DNA of 64,000 nt from Arcobacter siniprincipis (GCF_048571125.1 NZ_CP182343.1:3286001-3350000), one strand, 5' to 3'. Positions 8,308-17,503 are shown, numbered from the stretch's first letter. The notes: generated from the sequence alone by a model not told the origin. Numbers and translations: made by a program.

Positions 8308-9897
8308 ATGGCAAAAGAGAGTGCAGCTCAAAGAGTAGAGCGAATAAAAAAAGAGAAGAATGGATTAGATGTATTAAAAGATATATATGTCTACGCTGTT
8401 TTAGGAGAAGAAGTACATCCAGAAGATATTGATAGATTTAAATGGTATGGACTTTACACTCAAAATAGAAATCTTCAAGCAGAAGATGACCCAACTTTAT
8501 ATTTTATGTTAAGAATAAAATTAGAGAGTGGATCTATGAATTTAGAACAACTAAGAGAAGTGTCTGCAATATCTAAAGACTATGCAAGAGGAACAGCAGA
8601 TTTTACAACTAGACAAGATATTCAACTGCACTATATTCAAGTAAAAGATTTGCCTGAAATATTTAGAAGGTTAAATGAAGTTGGATTATCAACAATTTTT
8701 GCAGCTGGAGATGTTCCAAGGAATGTAACTACATGTGCAGTTTCAGGGATTGACCATGATGAACTTTATGATGTACGACCAATTGTTGAAAAAGTAAATG
8801 ATTATCTAAGAGGAAATAAAAACTTATCAAATTTACCAAGAAAATATAAAATTGGTATTAGTGCTTGTCATAAACACTGTATGGGACATGAGATACAAGA
8901 TTTATCTTTTACTGCTGTTCCATGTGATTGTAGTGACAAAGTGCTTTTTGATGTAAGTGTTGGAGGAGGATTAGCTTCAAATAAACAAATTGCATCTCAT
9001 ATAGGATTTGTAACACCTTCTCAAATCTTACCAATAGTAAAAGCTGTTAGTACAATATATAGAGACCATGGATTAAGAGAAAATAGAAGAAAAGCAAGAC
9101 TTGGGCATCTAATTGATGAGTGGGGAATTGAAAAATTCAAAGAAGAAGTAATTGCTAGATCAAAAGTTGCCATAAAAGAAGAAAAAATAATGGAGTATAC
9201 TCCTTATGCAAAAAGAGAACATTTTGGTATTCATGATTCTAAAGAAAAAGCAAAATCATATATAGGTTGTGCTATAAATGGTGGACATATTGGTTCGCAA
9301 GGATTAGAAGACTTAGCAAATATTTTAGAAAAGCATGGTGCAACAACTATTAAAACTACAACTACACAAAATTTTGTAGTAAAAGATGTACCTACTAAAA
9401 GTGCTGAAGAACTTGCCCAAGAGTTAAAAACAATTGGAGTTGATGCCTTTCCAAGTCCTTTTAAAGCAAGAACTCTTTCATGTACAGGATTAAACTTTTG
9501 TAAGTTTGCTATTTCAGAGACTAAAGACAAAGCAATTTCACTTGCAGAACATTTAGAGAAAAAGTTTCCTGATTTTAATGAGACAGTTTCTATATCTGTA
9601 AATGGTTGTCCAAACTCTTGTGCTCATCCACATGTGGTTGATATAGGTTTACTTGGACTAAAAGTAAAAAATAAAGAAGGAATTACAGTTCCTGGATTTG
9701 AACTTATTTTAGGTGGAAATCTAGAAGGAAGTAAATCTAACTTTGGAGAAAAAGTAAAAATCAAATTTTTACCAGAAGAAGCTGAAGGTATTTTAGAAAA
9801 TATTATTCAAAAATATATAGCTAGTGGTGAAAATGATCTAAATAAATTTTTAAAAGAGAGAATAAATGACGAAGAATTTGTTTCGTCCCTTCATTAA
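8308..9897 (+). CDS. assimilatory sulfite (nitrite/sulfite) reductase, ferredoxin-type
   Basis: A 529-residue sirohaem/4Fe-4S reductase that takes sulfite to sulfide by a six-electron reduction. The cluster and sirohaem ligands are C392-x5-C398 (SCTGLNFCKF) and C434-x3-C438 (NGCPNSC). Two tandem ferredoxin-like/half-repeat units are evident, with ACHKHC in the first half. It is shorter than NADPH-dependent CysI, and no CysJ flavoprotein is present, so reduced ferredoxin is the probable donor. The operon context (after cysHDN) argues for sulfite rather than nitrite. SD AAGGAT precedes the ATG. Its 3' end overlaps the next gene by 32 bp. Confidence 0.9.
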   Translation: MAKESAAQRVERIKKEKNGLDVLKDIYVYAVLGEEVHPEDIDRFKWYGLYTQNRNLQAEDDPTLYFMLRIKLESGSMNLEQLREVSAISKDYARGTADFTTRQDIQLHYIQVKDLPEIFRRLNEVGLSTIFAAGDVPRNVTTCAVSGIDHDELYDVRPIVEKVNDYLRGNKNLSNLPRKYKIGISACHKHCMGHEIQDLSFTAVPCDCSDKVLFDVSVGGGLASNKQIASHIGFVTPSQILPIVKAVSTIYRDHGLRENRRKARLGHLIDEWGIEKFKEEVIARSKVAIKEEKIMEYTPYAKREHFGIHDSKEKAKSYIGCAINGGHIGSQGLEDLANILEKHGATTIKTTTTQNFVVKDVPTKSAEELAQELKTIGVDAFPSPFKARTLSCTGLNFCKFAISETKDKAISLAEHLEKKFPDFNETVSISVNGCPNSCAHPHVVDIGLLGLKVKNKEGITVPGFELILGGNLEGSKSNFGEKVKIKFLPEEAEGILENIIQKYIASGENDLNKFLKERINDEEFVSSLH

Positions 9898-11167
9898 TCA
9901 ACATACGGATAAACTTCAATACTTAAAGTATGGAACAATAGGTAAGCACAAAAGTGCTTACTTTGACTATACAGCTTCAGGATTAGCATTTAGGCCTATT
10001 GAAAATCGTATTTACGATATGTTAACAACATATGCAAATACACACTCAAAAGAGTCAGGTATGGCTAATCAAACAAATACTTATTATGAAGAAGCCTTAA
10101 CTAATCTAAAAAAATCTTTAGAATTAAATGATGAATTTGAAATAATCCCCAGCGGCTGTGGCTCAACTGCTGCAATAAAAAGGTTTCAAGAATTATTAGG
10201 GCTTTATATTCCACCAGCTACAAAAAGAAGATTAAAAATAAATATTGATAAATCAACTCTTCCTCTTGTAATTGTTGGACCTTATGAGCATCACTCAAAT
10301 GAAATAAGTTACAGAGAAGCTATGTGTGAAACAGCTAGAATTGGACTTACAAATGAGGGATTAGTAGATTTAGAAGAGCTTGAAAGAATTTTAAAAGAAA
10401 ATCAACACAGAGAACTTATAGGTTCATTTTGTGTAGCTTCAAATGTTACTGGAATAGTAACTTGTTACAAAGAAATTTCTAAAATGCTTAGAAAATATAA
10501 TGCTATAGTATCCCTTGATGCAGCAGCTTCATCTTCATATATGAATATAGACTGTAATTATTTTGATGTAATGTATGTATCTCCTCACAAACTTTTAGGA
10601 GGACCTGGTTCTTGTGGCTTACTTATTATAAAAAAAGATTTAATAGACCCTAGTTTATCTCCTACTTTTGCAGGAGGAGGCACAGTTACTTATGTAAATA
10701 AATCTACAGTTGAATATGAAAAAGATATAAGAGCAAGGGAAACAGCAGGAACTCCAGGAATCATTCAAGTGATAAAAGCAAGTTTAGCTTATCAACTAAG
10801 AAATGAAATAGGTTTTGATTTTATATTAAAAAGAAAAGATGAATTATTAGAATATTTTTTAAAAGAAGCACAAAATATACCAAATATAATCATTTATGGA
10901 AATAAAACATCATATAACATTGGAATTGTTTCATTTAATATTAAAGATTTAGACCCTTACAAAATATGTGAAAAGATTTCTACTAATAATGGAATCCAAA
11001 CTAGAGCTGGATGTTCATGTGCAGGTCCATATGGCCATGATTTATTGCACTTTAATAATAAAGATGAATTAAATAAAAAGCCCGGATGGATAAGAGTTTC
11101 TATTCATTACACTCAAACAAAAGAAGAAATAGATGAGCTAATAAAAGCTCTTAAGAATGCTATTTAA
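9866..11167 (+). CDS. class-V aminotransferase, cysteine desulfurase-like
   Basis: A 433-residue fold-type I PLP enzyme. K242 in VSPHKLLGGPG is the Schiff-base lysine and D218 in SLDAAA the pyridine-N ligand. The C-terminal TRAGCSCAGPYGH resembles the catalytic-Cys loop of SufS/CsdA-type desulfurases, so a cysteine/selenocysteine desulfurase-like activity is possible. The ATG lies 32 bp inside the sulfite reductase gene but has a good AAAGAGAG SD, and no later start keeps the N-terminal FDYTASGLAFRPIE block. It ends the sulfur operon. Its substrate is unproven; it could handle another sulfur amino acid. Confidence 0.82.
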   Translation: MTKNLFRPFINQHTDKLQYLKYGTIGKHKSAYFDYTASGLAFRPIENRIYDMLTTYANTHSKESGMANQTNTYYEEALTNLKKSLELNDEFEIIPSGCGSTAAIKRFQELLGLYIPPATKRRLKINIDKSTLPLVIVGPYEHHSNEISYREAMCETARIGLTNEGLVDLEELERILKENQHRELIGSFCVASNVTGIVTCYKEISKMLRKYNAIVSLDAAASSSYMNIDCNYFDVMYVSPHKLLGGPGSCGLLIIKKDLIDPSLSPTFAGGGTVTYVNKSTVEYEKDIRARETAGTPGIIQVIKASLAYQLRNEIGFDFILKRKDELLEYFLKEAQNIPNIIIYGNKTSYNIGIVSFNIKDLDPYKICEKISTNNGIQTRAGCSCAGPYGHDLLHFNNKDELNKKPGWIRVSIHYTQTKEEIDELIKALKNAI

Positions 11168-11194
11168 TAAAAATCATTTCAAAATATAATTTAA

Positions 11195-11226
11195 TTGTAA
11201 TTGCTTTGTAACTTATAAAATATAAA
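11195..11226 (+). promoter_or_regulatory. putative Pho-box-like direct repeat and -10 upstream of phoX
   Basis: TTGTAA occurs at 11195-11200 and again at 11206-11211, an 11-bp period like the direct repeats bound by PhoB-type regulators. A TATAAA-rich -10-like tract (about 11214-11228) follows at plausible spacing. The sequence is AT-rich, so chance occurrence is possible. Confidence 0.35.
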
Positions 11227-11260
11227 ATCCTGAATAATGATTCAAATTTAGGAGTAAGAT

Positions 11261-13075
11261 ATGAAAAACAAAGTAATTACAGCTTCAGTTATTGCAGCAT
11301 CTGTTCTATTTTCAGCATGTGCTACAAAATCAAATATGGTTAACTCAACAACTCAACATAGCATCAAGTTCAATGAAGTTCCAGTTCCCTTAACAGATAG
11401 TGAAAAAAGAAAGATTGTTGCTTCAAGCCAAATTGAAGTTGATGGACAACAAACTAATATTGGCTATAACACTATTATTCGAAGTGGTGATAAAGTGGGG
11501 AATGGTATTTTTGGTCTTTTATATGACAAAGAAGGAAATCCAGTAAGACAAAAAGATGGTTCTTTAAAAATCTCAAACTCAAATGACTTTGCTTCTCTTT
11601 TACCAGTAGGTGAAAAACTTTTTATGGTATCACACTTTGAAAGTAGACCAGCTGCTATGTATATCACAGAGTTAAACCAAGCAAAAGATGGAAAATTAAC
11701 AGCTGTAAATACTAGAAATATTGATTTTGCCAAAGTAAATGGACTTTGGGTTCCTTGTGCAGGAAGTGTAACTCCTTGGCATACACATTTAGGTAGCGAA
11801 GAGTATGAACCCGATGCAAGAAAAGTTGCAGCTGATGGTTCAATTGATGATTATTATGCACCAATGGCAGAGTATTTTGGTGGAGATTTAAAATCATTAA
11901 ATGTTTATGATTATGGTTGGTCTCCTGAAATAACTGTTTTAAATGAAAAAGGTGATGTAAAAGTTGAAAAACATTATTCAATGGGTAGATTTGCTCATGA
12001 ATTAGCTTATGTTATGCCAGATGAAAAGACAGTATATTTATCAGATGATGGAACAAATGTTGCCTTATATATGTTTATAGCTGATAAAGCAAAAGATTTA
12101 AGTTCAGGTACACTATATGCTGCAAAATGGGATCAAACAAGTAATATAGGTGCTGGAAGTGCAAATATAAGATGGGTAAATTTAGGTCATGTAAGTGATG
12201 ACTATGTAAAAGCTGGATTGGATCAAAAATTAACTTTTAATGATTTATTCGAAACATCTGATTCTCCTAAAGAAGGATTTACTTCAATAAATACAACAAT
12301 GGGGCAAGAGTACTTAAAAATCAAACCAGGCATGGAAAAATTAGCTTCAAGAATGGAATCTAGAAGATATGCAGCAATGAAAGGTGCAACTACTGAATTT
12401 AGAAAAATGGAAGGTATCACATACAATCCAAATGAAAATAAAGTATATCTATCAATCTCTGAGATAGCAAAAGGGATGGAAGATAACATGAAAAGTGGTA
12501 AGTCAAATGACAAGTATGACAAAGGTGGAAATAATGATATTAGAATTAACTACAACAAATGTGGTGCAGTATATGAATTAAACCTTGCACATGAAGATGA
12601 TATTCAATCTGCAAAAGATGGTTCGTATATTAATTCTAATTATGTTGTAAAGAGTATGACTGGATTAGTTGCAGGTGAAAAAAATAAAGGAACGGGTGAG
12701 TTAGCAAAAGCAAATAAATGTTCTCTTGATGGATTAGCAAATCCTGATAATATTACTTTTATTCCTAATACAAATACTTTAATAATCGGTGAAGATACAG
12801 GTTCAGGTCATCAAAATGACTTTATTTGGTCTTATAACTTAGGTGAGAAAAAACTAACTAGGATCTTAACTTCTCCATATGGTTCTGAAACAACTTCTCC
12901 GTATTATTACAACAATATTGGTGGGCACGGTTATTTAATGGCAGTTATCCAACATCCATATGGTGAAGGTGATGCGATTACAAAAGAAGAAAATATGCCA
13001 TCAACTGCTAAATCAGTTGGCGATATGAAAGCTTATACAGGTTATGTAGGACCACTTCCTGTGATTTCTAAATAA
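11261..13075 (+). CDS. phoX: PhoX-family (DUF839) phosphatase, lipoprotein form
   Basis: A 604-residue protein of the PhoX/DUF839 family, periplasmic phosphatases with an Fe/Ca cofactor. The metal-site block CAGSVTPWHTHLGSEE (C166, E180) matches the PhoX iron-ligand motif, and GRFAHELAYVMPDEKTVYLS matches the second conserved block; SLDGLANPDN and EDTGSGHQ are also family-like. The N-terminus is a Sec-type signal with Cys20 after FSA, so the protein is probably a lipoprotein. I see no twin-arginine motif, although PhoX is normally a Tat substrate. SD AGGAG precedes the ATG. It begins a five-gene block with small gaps or overlaps. Physiological substrate not tested. Confidence 0.85.
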   Translation: MKNKVITASVIAASVLFSACATKSNMVNSTTQHSIKFNEVPVPLTDSEKRKIVASSQIEVDGQQTNIGYNTIIRSGDKVGNGIFGLLYDKEGNPVRQKDGSLKISNSNDFASLLPVGEKLFMVSHFESRPAAMYITELNQAKDGKLTAVNTRNIDFAKVNGLWVPCAGSVTPWHTHLGSEEYEPDARKVAADGSIDDYYAPMAEYFGGDLKSLNVYDYGWSPEITVLNEKGDVKVEKHYSMGRFAHELAYVMPDEKTVYLSDDGTNVALYMFIADKAKDLSSGTLYAAKWDQTSNIGAGSANIRWVNLGHVSDDYVKAGLDQKLTFNDLFETSDSPKEGFTSINTTMGQEYLKIKPGMEKLASRMESRRYAAMKGATTEFRKMEGITYNPNENKVYLSISEIAKGMEDNMKSGKSNDKYDKGGNNDIRINYNKCGAVYELNLAHEDDIQSAKDGSYINSNYVVKSMTGLVAGEKNKGTGELAKANKCSLDGLANPDNITFIPNTNTLIIGEDTGSGHQNDFIWSYNLGEKKLTRILTSPYGSETTSPYYYNNIGGHGYLMAVIQHPYGEGDAITKEENMPSTAKSVGDMKAYTGYVGPLPVISK

Positions 13076-13083
13076 ATTCAAGC

Positions 13084-14838
13084 ATGAAAAGACTTATACT
13101 TTTAATTACAGCGTTTTTAAGCGCTGTAATACTTCAAGCAAAGAAAGTTGACTTAAAAGACTCTTTTATTCATAATTCAACAGCCTATATTTCAAGCCAA
13201 TGTTATACTAAAACAAATCACGAAAAAGATGAAAATATCCTAAGCAATCCTTGTTATTCTTGTCATAGTAAAAATAAAGAACCAAATTTTGCTTCTTATG
13301 ACTCTGATTTACAAGAAGCATATGATTTTCCTGAAGTGGCATTAAATAATCCTTGGATAAACCTATTTAAAGATAGAACTAAAGAAGTTAGTAATATTTC
13401 AGATAACGAAATTATAAAATACATTAGAGAAGATAATTATAAAAATAAGAATAATCAACTAATTCTTTCTCAAAAATTAAAAAATATTTCAAAAGAATGG
13501 GATGCAAATAATAATGGTAAATGGGATGGATATATTCCTGATTGTTTTTATAATTTTGATAAAGAAGGCTTTGATAGAAAGCCAAATGGAGAAATTACAG
13601 GGTGGAGAGCATTTGCTTATTATCCATTCTTAGGAACCTTTTGGCCAACAAATGGAAGTACGGATGATGTACTCATTCGTTTGCCAGAAATCTTTTGGAA
13701 AGATAAAAATGGTAATTTCGATTTAGAAGTTTATAAGATAAATCTCTCTATTGTAGAAAGTCTTTTAAAACAAAAAACTATCTCAACTGAAAAAATTGAT
13801 GAAAGAAAATATGCTATTGATTTAAATAAAGATGGAAAAATAGACATTACAAATACAATTGTATATAAATGGACTATTCCAGATTATGATATCTCATCAA
13901 ATACCCTAAGAAACTTTTCTATGAGTTATGTGGGACTTGCTAAAAATGCATTATTAAAAAATAAACTCCACATGGCACCCGGTCTTTATCCTACAGGAAC
14001 AGAATTTTTACACTCTGTTAGATATTTAGATATAAACAAAGATTCTTCTATAATAATGTCTTCTAGAATGAAAGAACTTCGATATACAAAAAAGAAATAT
14101 TGGGCAAGTTATTCAGAGCTTCAACAAATAGGAAATGAAGAGATAAAAGACAAAAGTGACTTTCCAGATAGAGTTGAACAATATACGGGAAATATAGAAA
14201 TAGGATTAAATAATAAAAGAGGTTGGTATTATCAAGGTTTCATTGAAGATGAAAAAGGTAATTTAAGACCCCAAAGCCAAGAAGAAACACTTTTTTGCAT
14301 CGGTTGTCATAGTAATACAGGAACCATAGCTGATTCTACATTTGTTTTTCAAAGAAAATTTGAAAATGACCCTTATGCAAATGGCTGGTATCATTGGAGT
14401 CAAAAAGGATTAAAAAATGTTCCTGATAAAAAGCTTGCTAATGGGGAGACAGAATATGCAAGATACCTAAGACTAAACAATTCAGGTGATGAATTTAGAG
14501 CAAATAAAGAAGTTATGAATAAATTCTTTCACAAAGATTGGGAAAATAAAAAAGATAAAATAGAAAAAGATTTAATTTCCCAACTTGAAAATCCAAATAT
14601 AGTACCAAATCAAGATTGGAAACTTAAAAAAGAAGCAATTAATAAACTTAAAAAAGATATTACATATTTAATTATACCAAGTAAAAAAAGAGCCTTAGAA
14701 CTAAACAAAGCATATAAGGTGATTGTAGATGAACAAAGTTTCATTTATGGAAGAGATGCCCATATAAAACCTGTGACAAATGTGCATAAAGAAATAACAC
14801 AAGGTCAATCTACAAATCTTCAAAAAGTAATAAATTGA
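13084..14838 (+). CDS. periplasmic di-haem protein of unknown function
   Basis: A 584-residue exported protein (signal peptide about residues 1-20) that I do not recognise as a named enzyme. Two c-type haem sites are visible, CYSCH (C57, C60, H61) and CIGCH (C405, C408, H409), so two covalent haems are expected. Between them are Asp/Asn-rich loops such as DANNNGKWDG and DLNKDGKID, which look like EF-hand-type calcium sites. The tail is Lys-rich and helical. It starts 8 bp after phoX and overlaps the next gene by 4 bp, so it belongs to that operon. A redox role in the periplasm is likely; the partner is unknown. Confidence 0.7.
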   Translation: MKRLILLITAFLSAVILQAKKVDLKDSFIHNSTAYISSQCYTKTNHEKDENILSNPCYSCHSKNKEPNFASYDSDLQEAYDFPEVALNNPWINLFKDRTKEVSNISDNEIIKYIREDNYKNKNNQLILSQKLKNISKEWDANNNGKWDGYIPDCFYNFDKEGFDRKPNGEITGWRAFAYYPFLGTFWPTNGSTDDVLIRLPEIFWKDKNGNFDLEVYKINLSIVESLLKQKTISTEKIDERKYAIDLNKDGKIDITNTIVYKWTIPDYDISSNTLRNFSMSYVGLAKNALLKNKLHMAPGLYPTGTEFLHSVRYLDINKDSSIIMSSRMKELRYTKKKYWASYSELQQIGNEEIKDKSDFPDRVEQYTGNIEIGLNNKRGWYYQGFIEDEKGNLRPQSQEETLFCIGCHSNTGTIADSTFVFQRKFENDPYANGWYHWSQKGLKNVPDKKLANGETEYARYLRLNNSGDEFRANKEVMNKFFHKDWENKKDKIEKDLISQLENPNIVPNQDWKLKKEAINKLKKDITYLIIPSKKRALELNKAYKVIVDEQSFIYGRDAHIKPVTNVHKEITQGQSTNLQKVIN

Positions 14839-15557
14839 TTGATTCTGTTTTTAATTATATAGTCAAATGGCAACAAACATTAAATATAACTATTTCTGAT
14901 TATTTTGACCTATTGGATAATGGAGATAATACTATTATTATCTCCATTTTATTCATATCTTTTCTTTATGGTCTTATACATGCCTTAGGACCAGGTCATG
15001 GAAAGATGGTAATTGCAAGTTATTTTATTGCTAAGGGTTCCAAGATAAGTGAAGCTTTAAAAGTAGGTTTTTTAACTTCAATCATACATACTTTATCTGC
15101 TTTAGTTATTACAGCATTTTTATATTTATTTTTTCAAAATGCTTTAAGTAGTTATTTTCAAACAATAAACACTCATATGTACAAAATATCAGCTGTTTTT
15201 ATAATACTCATTGCCTGTTACTTGCTCTATGAGAGCCTGAAAGATAGACATATAAAAGAAAAGATGAAGCCTTTAGCGAATAAAAATATACTTTCTGTTG
15301 CTTTTTCAATTGGTCTTGTTCCTTGTCCTGGAGTTATGACAATAGTATTATATTCTATGATTTTGGGATATATCAGTTTAGGTATTTTTAGTGCTATTAC
15401 TATGAGTATAGGTATGGGATTAACTATCTCTTTGTTTGGGGTTCTTGCCTCATCAATAAAAAAATCCAAATATTCAAATTATCAAGCTGTTATTAATATT
15501 ACAACTTATGTAGGTATTTCGCTACTATTTATTTTAGGCTTTTTTTTATTATTATGA
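14835..15557 (+). CDS. NicO/RcnA-family nickel/cobalt-type transporter
   Basis: A 240-residue membrane protein with about six hydrophobic segments. The first helix holds HALGPGHGKMV, the NicO-family metal motif, and a second conserved site is SIGLVPCPGVMTIV. RcnA-type members export Ni/Co. The start is TTG, overlapping the previous stop (TTGA); there is no obvious SD, so coupling to upstream translation is probable. The next gene is a DUF1007 protein, a partner often seen with NicO transporters. Metal specificity cannot be read from the sequence. Confidence 0.85.
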   Translation: MIDSVFNYIVKWQQTLNITISDYFDLLDNGDNTIIISILFISFLYGLIHALGPGHGKMVIASYFIAKGSKISEALKVGFLTSIIHTLSALVITAFLYLFFQNALSSYFQTINTHMYKISAVFIILIACYLLYESLKDRHIKEKMKPLANKNILSVAFSIGLVPCPGVMTIVLYSMILGYISLGIFSAITMSIGMGLTISLFGVLASSIKKSKYSNYQAVINITTYVGISLLFILGFFLLL

Positions 15558-16036
15558 AAAAATTACTTTCTCTTATATTTTTATATAATATTGCCTTTGC
15601 CCATCCACACTATTTTATTGATGTAGATTTAAAAATAAATGAAAATAAAATATACCATCAATGGCAGTTTGACAGAATCAATTCTAAAATACTTCTATTT
15701 AATTTTGATAAAAATAGAAATAATATTTTTGAAAAGAATGAAAGTATAGACTTTTATAAGACAATACTAACTCCCATAAAAAAAGATAATTTTCATCTTT
15801 TTATAGACTCAAATACAATAGAGTATAAATTTAAAAAACTCAATGACTTTAAAATATCTTATACAAACAAAAGATTAACAATAAACTTCACCACTGAACT
15901 ACAAAGTTTAAAAGAAACAACCATCTGTACTATTGATCCAAGTGTATACATGGCATTTAAATTAAATAGTGTTGATACAACATTAAAAATACAAACCCAA
16001 AAAAGTGAATATGACTTTTGCATAGGAACAATATAA
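15554..16036 (+). CDS. DUF1007 family periplasmic protein
   Basis: A 160-residue exported protein: signal peptide ending at FAHPHYF, with the mature N-terminus beginning HPH, a potential metal-binding group. The rest fits DUF1007 (FIDVDLKI, and a helix with DKNRNNIFEKNE, which resembles a single calcium-type loop). It overlaps the transporter stop by ATGA. Members of this family are usually neighbours of NicO transporters and are thought to assist metal export. The actual function is unproven. Confidence 0.8.
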   Translation: MKKLLSLIFLYNIAFAHPHYFIDVDLKINENKIYHQWQFDRINSKILLFNFDKNRNNIFEKNESIDFYKTILTPIKKDNFHLFIDSNTIEYKFKKLNDFKISYTNKRLTINFTTELQSLKETTICTIDPSVYMAFKLNSVDTTLKIQTQKSEYDFCIGTI

Positions 16037-16350
16037 TGAAAAAAATAGTATTAATAACCCTACTTCTTTTAGTAGATATGTTTGCACACCCAGTAAGTTA
16101 TACAATGGATATACAAGGAACATATGACAAAGAAAAAAAAGAGCTCTTCATCACATGTAAAAGTAGTAGTAGAAATAAATGTGGACTATATAATATTCAT
16201 GTATTTAATAAGAATAAAAAAATACTTTTAGAAAAAAAATTTCCTTTTTTAAAAAAAAGCATTAAAGTGCAACTACAAAATACTCCAGAATTCATGGAAT
16301 TTTATTTAAGAGACATTCCTGAACATAAATATATTATTTATGTAAAATAA
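16036..16350 (+). CDS. small secreted protein of the NicO/DUF1007 cluster, unknown
   Basis: A 104-residue protein with a signal peptide (residues about 1-19, ending MFAHP) followed by a Lys- and beta-rich mature part with two cysteines (ITCKSSSRNKCGLYN). I do not recognise the family. The ATG at 16036 shares one base with the upstream stop (TAATG) and has AGGAAC as SD; an earlier in-frame ATG would place six extra residues before the signal peptide. Like its neighbour, its mature start is His-containing (HPV). It is probably the last gene of the operon; a periplasmic accessory role is inferred only from position. Confidence 0.65.
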   Translation: MKKIVLITLLLLVDMFAHPVSYTMDIQGTYDKEKKELFITCKSSSRNKCGLYNIHVFNKNKKILLEKKFPFLKKSIKVQLQNTPEFMEFYLRDIPEHKYIIYVK

Positions 16351-16376
16351 TTTAAGACTTATTAATCTTTACAAGT

Positions 16377-16382
16377 TATAAT
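16377..16382 (+). promoter_or_regulatory. -10 box (TATAAT) placed for a leaderless transcript
   Basis: A perfect TATAAT ends only 5 bp before the ATG at 16388, so transcription would begin at or next to the start codon. No SD is present. No good -35 is seen, which is normal in this phylum. Confidence 0.5.
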
Positions 16383-16387
16383 CCCAT

Positions 16388-17503
16388 ATGAGATTTATAT
16401 TATTTGCTACCGTTTTTATACTTGTAATGGGATTGCTAAGTCTCTTTATCTCAAAAAGATTTATCAAGAAATTAGATATTTCTAAAAAATCAAAACTATT
16501 TTTAAATATATTTTTATTGGTTAATTTTTTAGGTGTCATTGCTTATATGTGTACTAGATACTTAATTTCAGTACCAAATGACTTGTACTTTTTGCTTTCA
16601 CTTCCTATTGGTGTTATTTTTTTACTTTTTTGTACTACTTTGATGTATGAAGTTCTTTCTCATCTTCCAAAAATTAGAAAAGATGAAAAAAGAAGAGCCT
16701 TTATGAAAAAATCAATTGACTTTGGCTCACTTGCTTTTGCCACATCAATTACTGCAAGAGCCATATATAATGCAAAACAATCTTATATTGAAAAGGTAAA
16801 TGTCAAAATTCCTAATTTAAAAAAACCATATAATGTAGTTCAATTAAGTGATGTACATATTGGAGGATTGATAGATCAAGATTTTATTAAAAATATTGTT
16901 TATAAAGTAAATAAACTAAATCCTGATGCAGTTTTTATAACAGGGGATTTAGTAGATACAAATATCAAATTTGCAAAAAATGCAGTTGATGAACTCAAAA
17001 ACTTAAAATCTAAATATGGTACATATTTTATAGTTGGAAATCATGAATATTTTCATGGAGTAGAAAAGATAATGGCATACTTAAAGTCTATAAATATTAA
17101 AGTGTTAGAAAATGAGAATGTATATATTGGAAAAGAAAATCAAGGCTTTAATTTAGCAGGTGTTTATGATATATTTGGATATAGAGCAAATAAGTTTGCC
17201 CCAGATATTAAAAAAGCTTTAGTAAATGTAAAAGATTCTCCCACAATTTTATTAGCCCACCAACCTAAATATATCAATGAACTTGATAAACAAAATATTG
17301 ACTTGGTCTTAAGTGGGCACACTCATGGAGGGCAAATAGTTCCTTTTAATTTATTAGTTAGACTTGAACAACCCTACATAAAAGGTCTTCATCAACATAA
17401 TTCTAAAACTCAAATATATGTTAGCAAAGGGACAGGCTTTTGGGGTCCACCTATGAGACTAGGTGCTAGTTCTGAAATTACTTACCTTAAAATTACTTCT
17501 TAA
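16388..17503 (+). CDS. membrane-anchored metallophosphoesterase (YkuE/YaeI type)
   Basis: A 371-residue protein with about three N-terminal membrane segments (residues 1-95) and a calcineurin-like phosphoesterase domain (about 130-371). All metal-binding blocks are present: LSDVHIGG, ITGDLVD, GNHEYF, LLAHQP and SGHTHGGQI. Relatives act on phospholipid or UDP-diacylglucosamine-type substrates at the membrane; the substrate here is unknown. A basic segment RRAFMKKSIDF precedes the catalytic domain, similar to the Tat-like motif seen in the family. A shorter soluble paralogue lies at 49473-50204. The gene appears monocistronic and may be leaderless. Confidence 0.88.
   Translation: MRFILFATVFILVMGLLSLFISKRFIKKLDISKKSKLFLNIFLLVNFLGVIAYMCTRYLISVPNDLYFLLSLPIGVIFLLFCTTLMYEVLSHLPKIRKDEKRRAFMKKSIDFGSLAFATSITARAIYNAKQSYIEKVNVKIPNLKKPYNVVQLSDVHIGGLIDQDFIKNIVYKVNKLNPDAVFITGDLVDTNIKFAKNAVDELKNLKSKYGTYFIVGNHEYFHGVEKIMAYLKSINIKVLENENVYIGKENQGFNLAGVYDIFGYRANKFAPDIKKALVNVKDSPTILLAHQPKYINELDKQNIDLVLSGHTHGGQIVPFNLLVRLEQPYIKGLHQHNSKTQIYVSKGTGFWGPPMRLGASSEITYLKITS

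Noticed and set aside
11712..11981. 89-codon minus-strand ORF inside phoX
   Set aside because: His/Leu-rich translation of the antisense strand of a clear gene, with no SD or family match; the same holds for other long antisense ORFs in the window, such as 32269-32868 and 40993-41271.
16700..16760. Tat signal in the 371-residue phosphoesterase (RRAFMKK)
   Set aside because: The motif lies after three membrane helices rather than at the N-terminus; similar basic motifs occur in this family, so Tat export is not supported.
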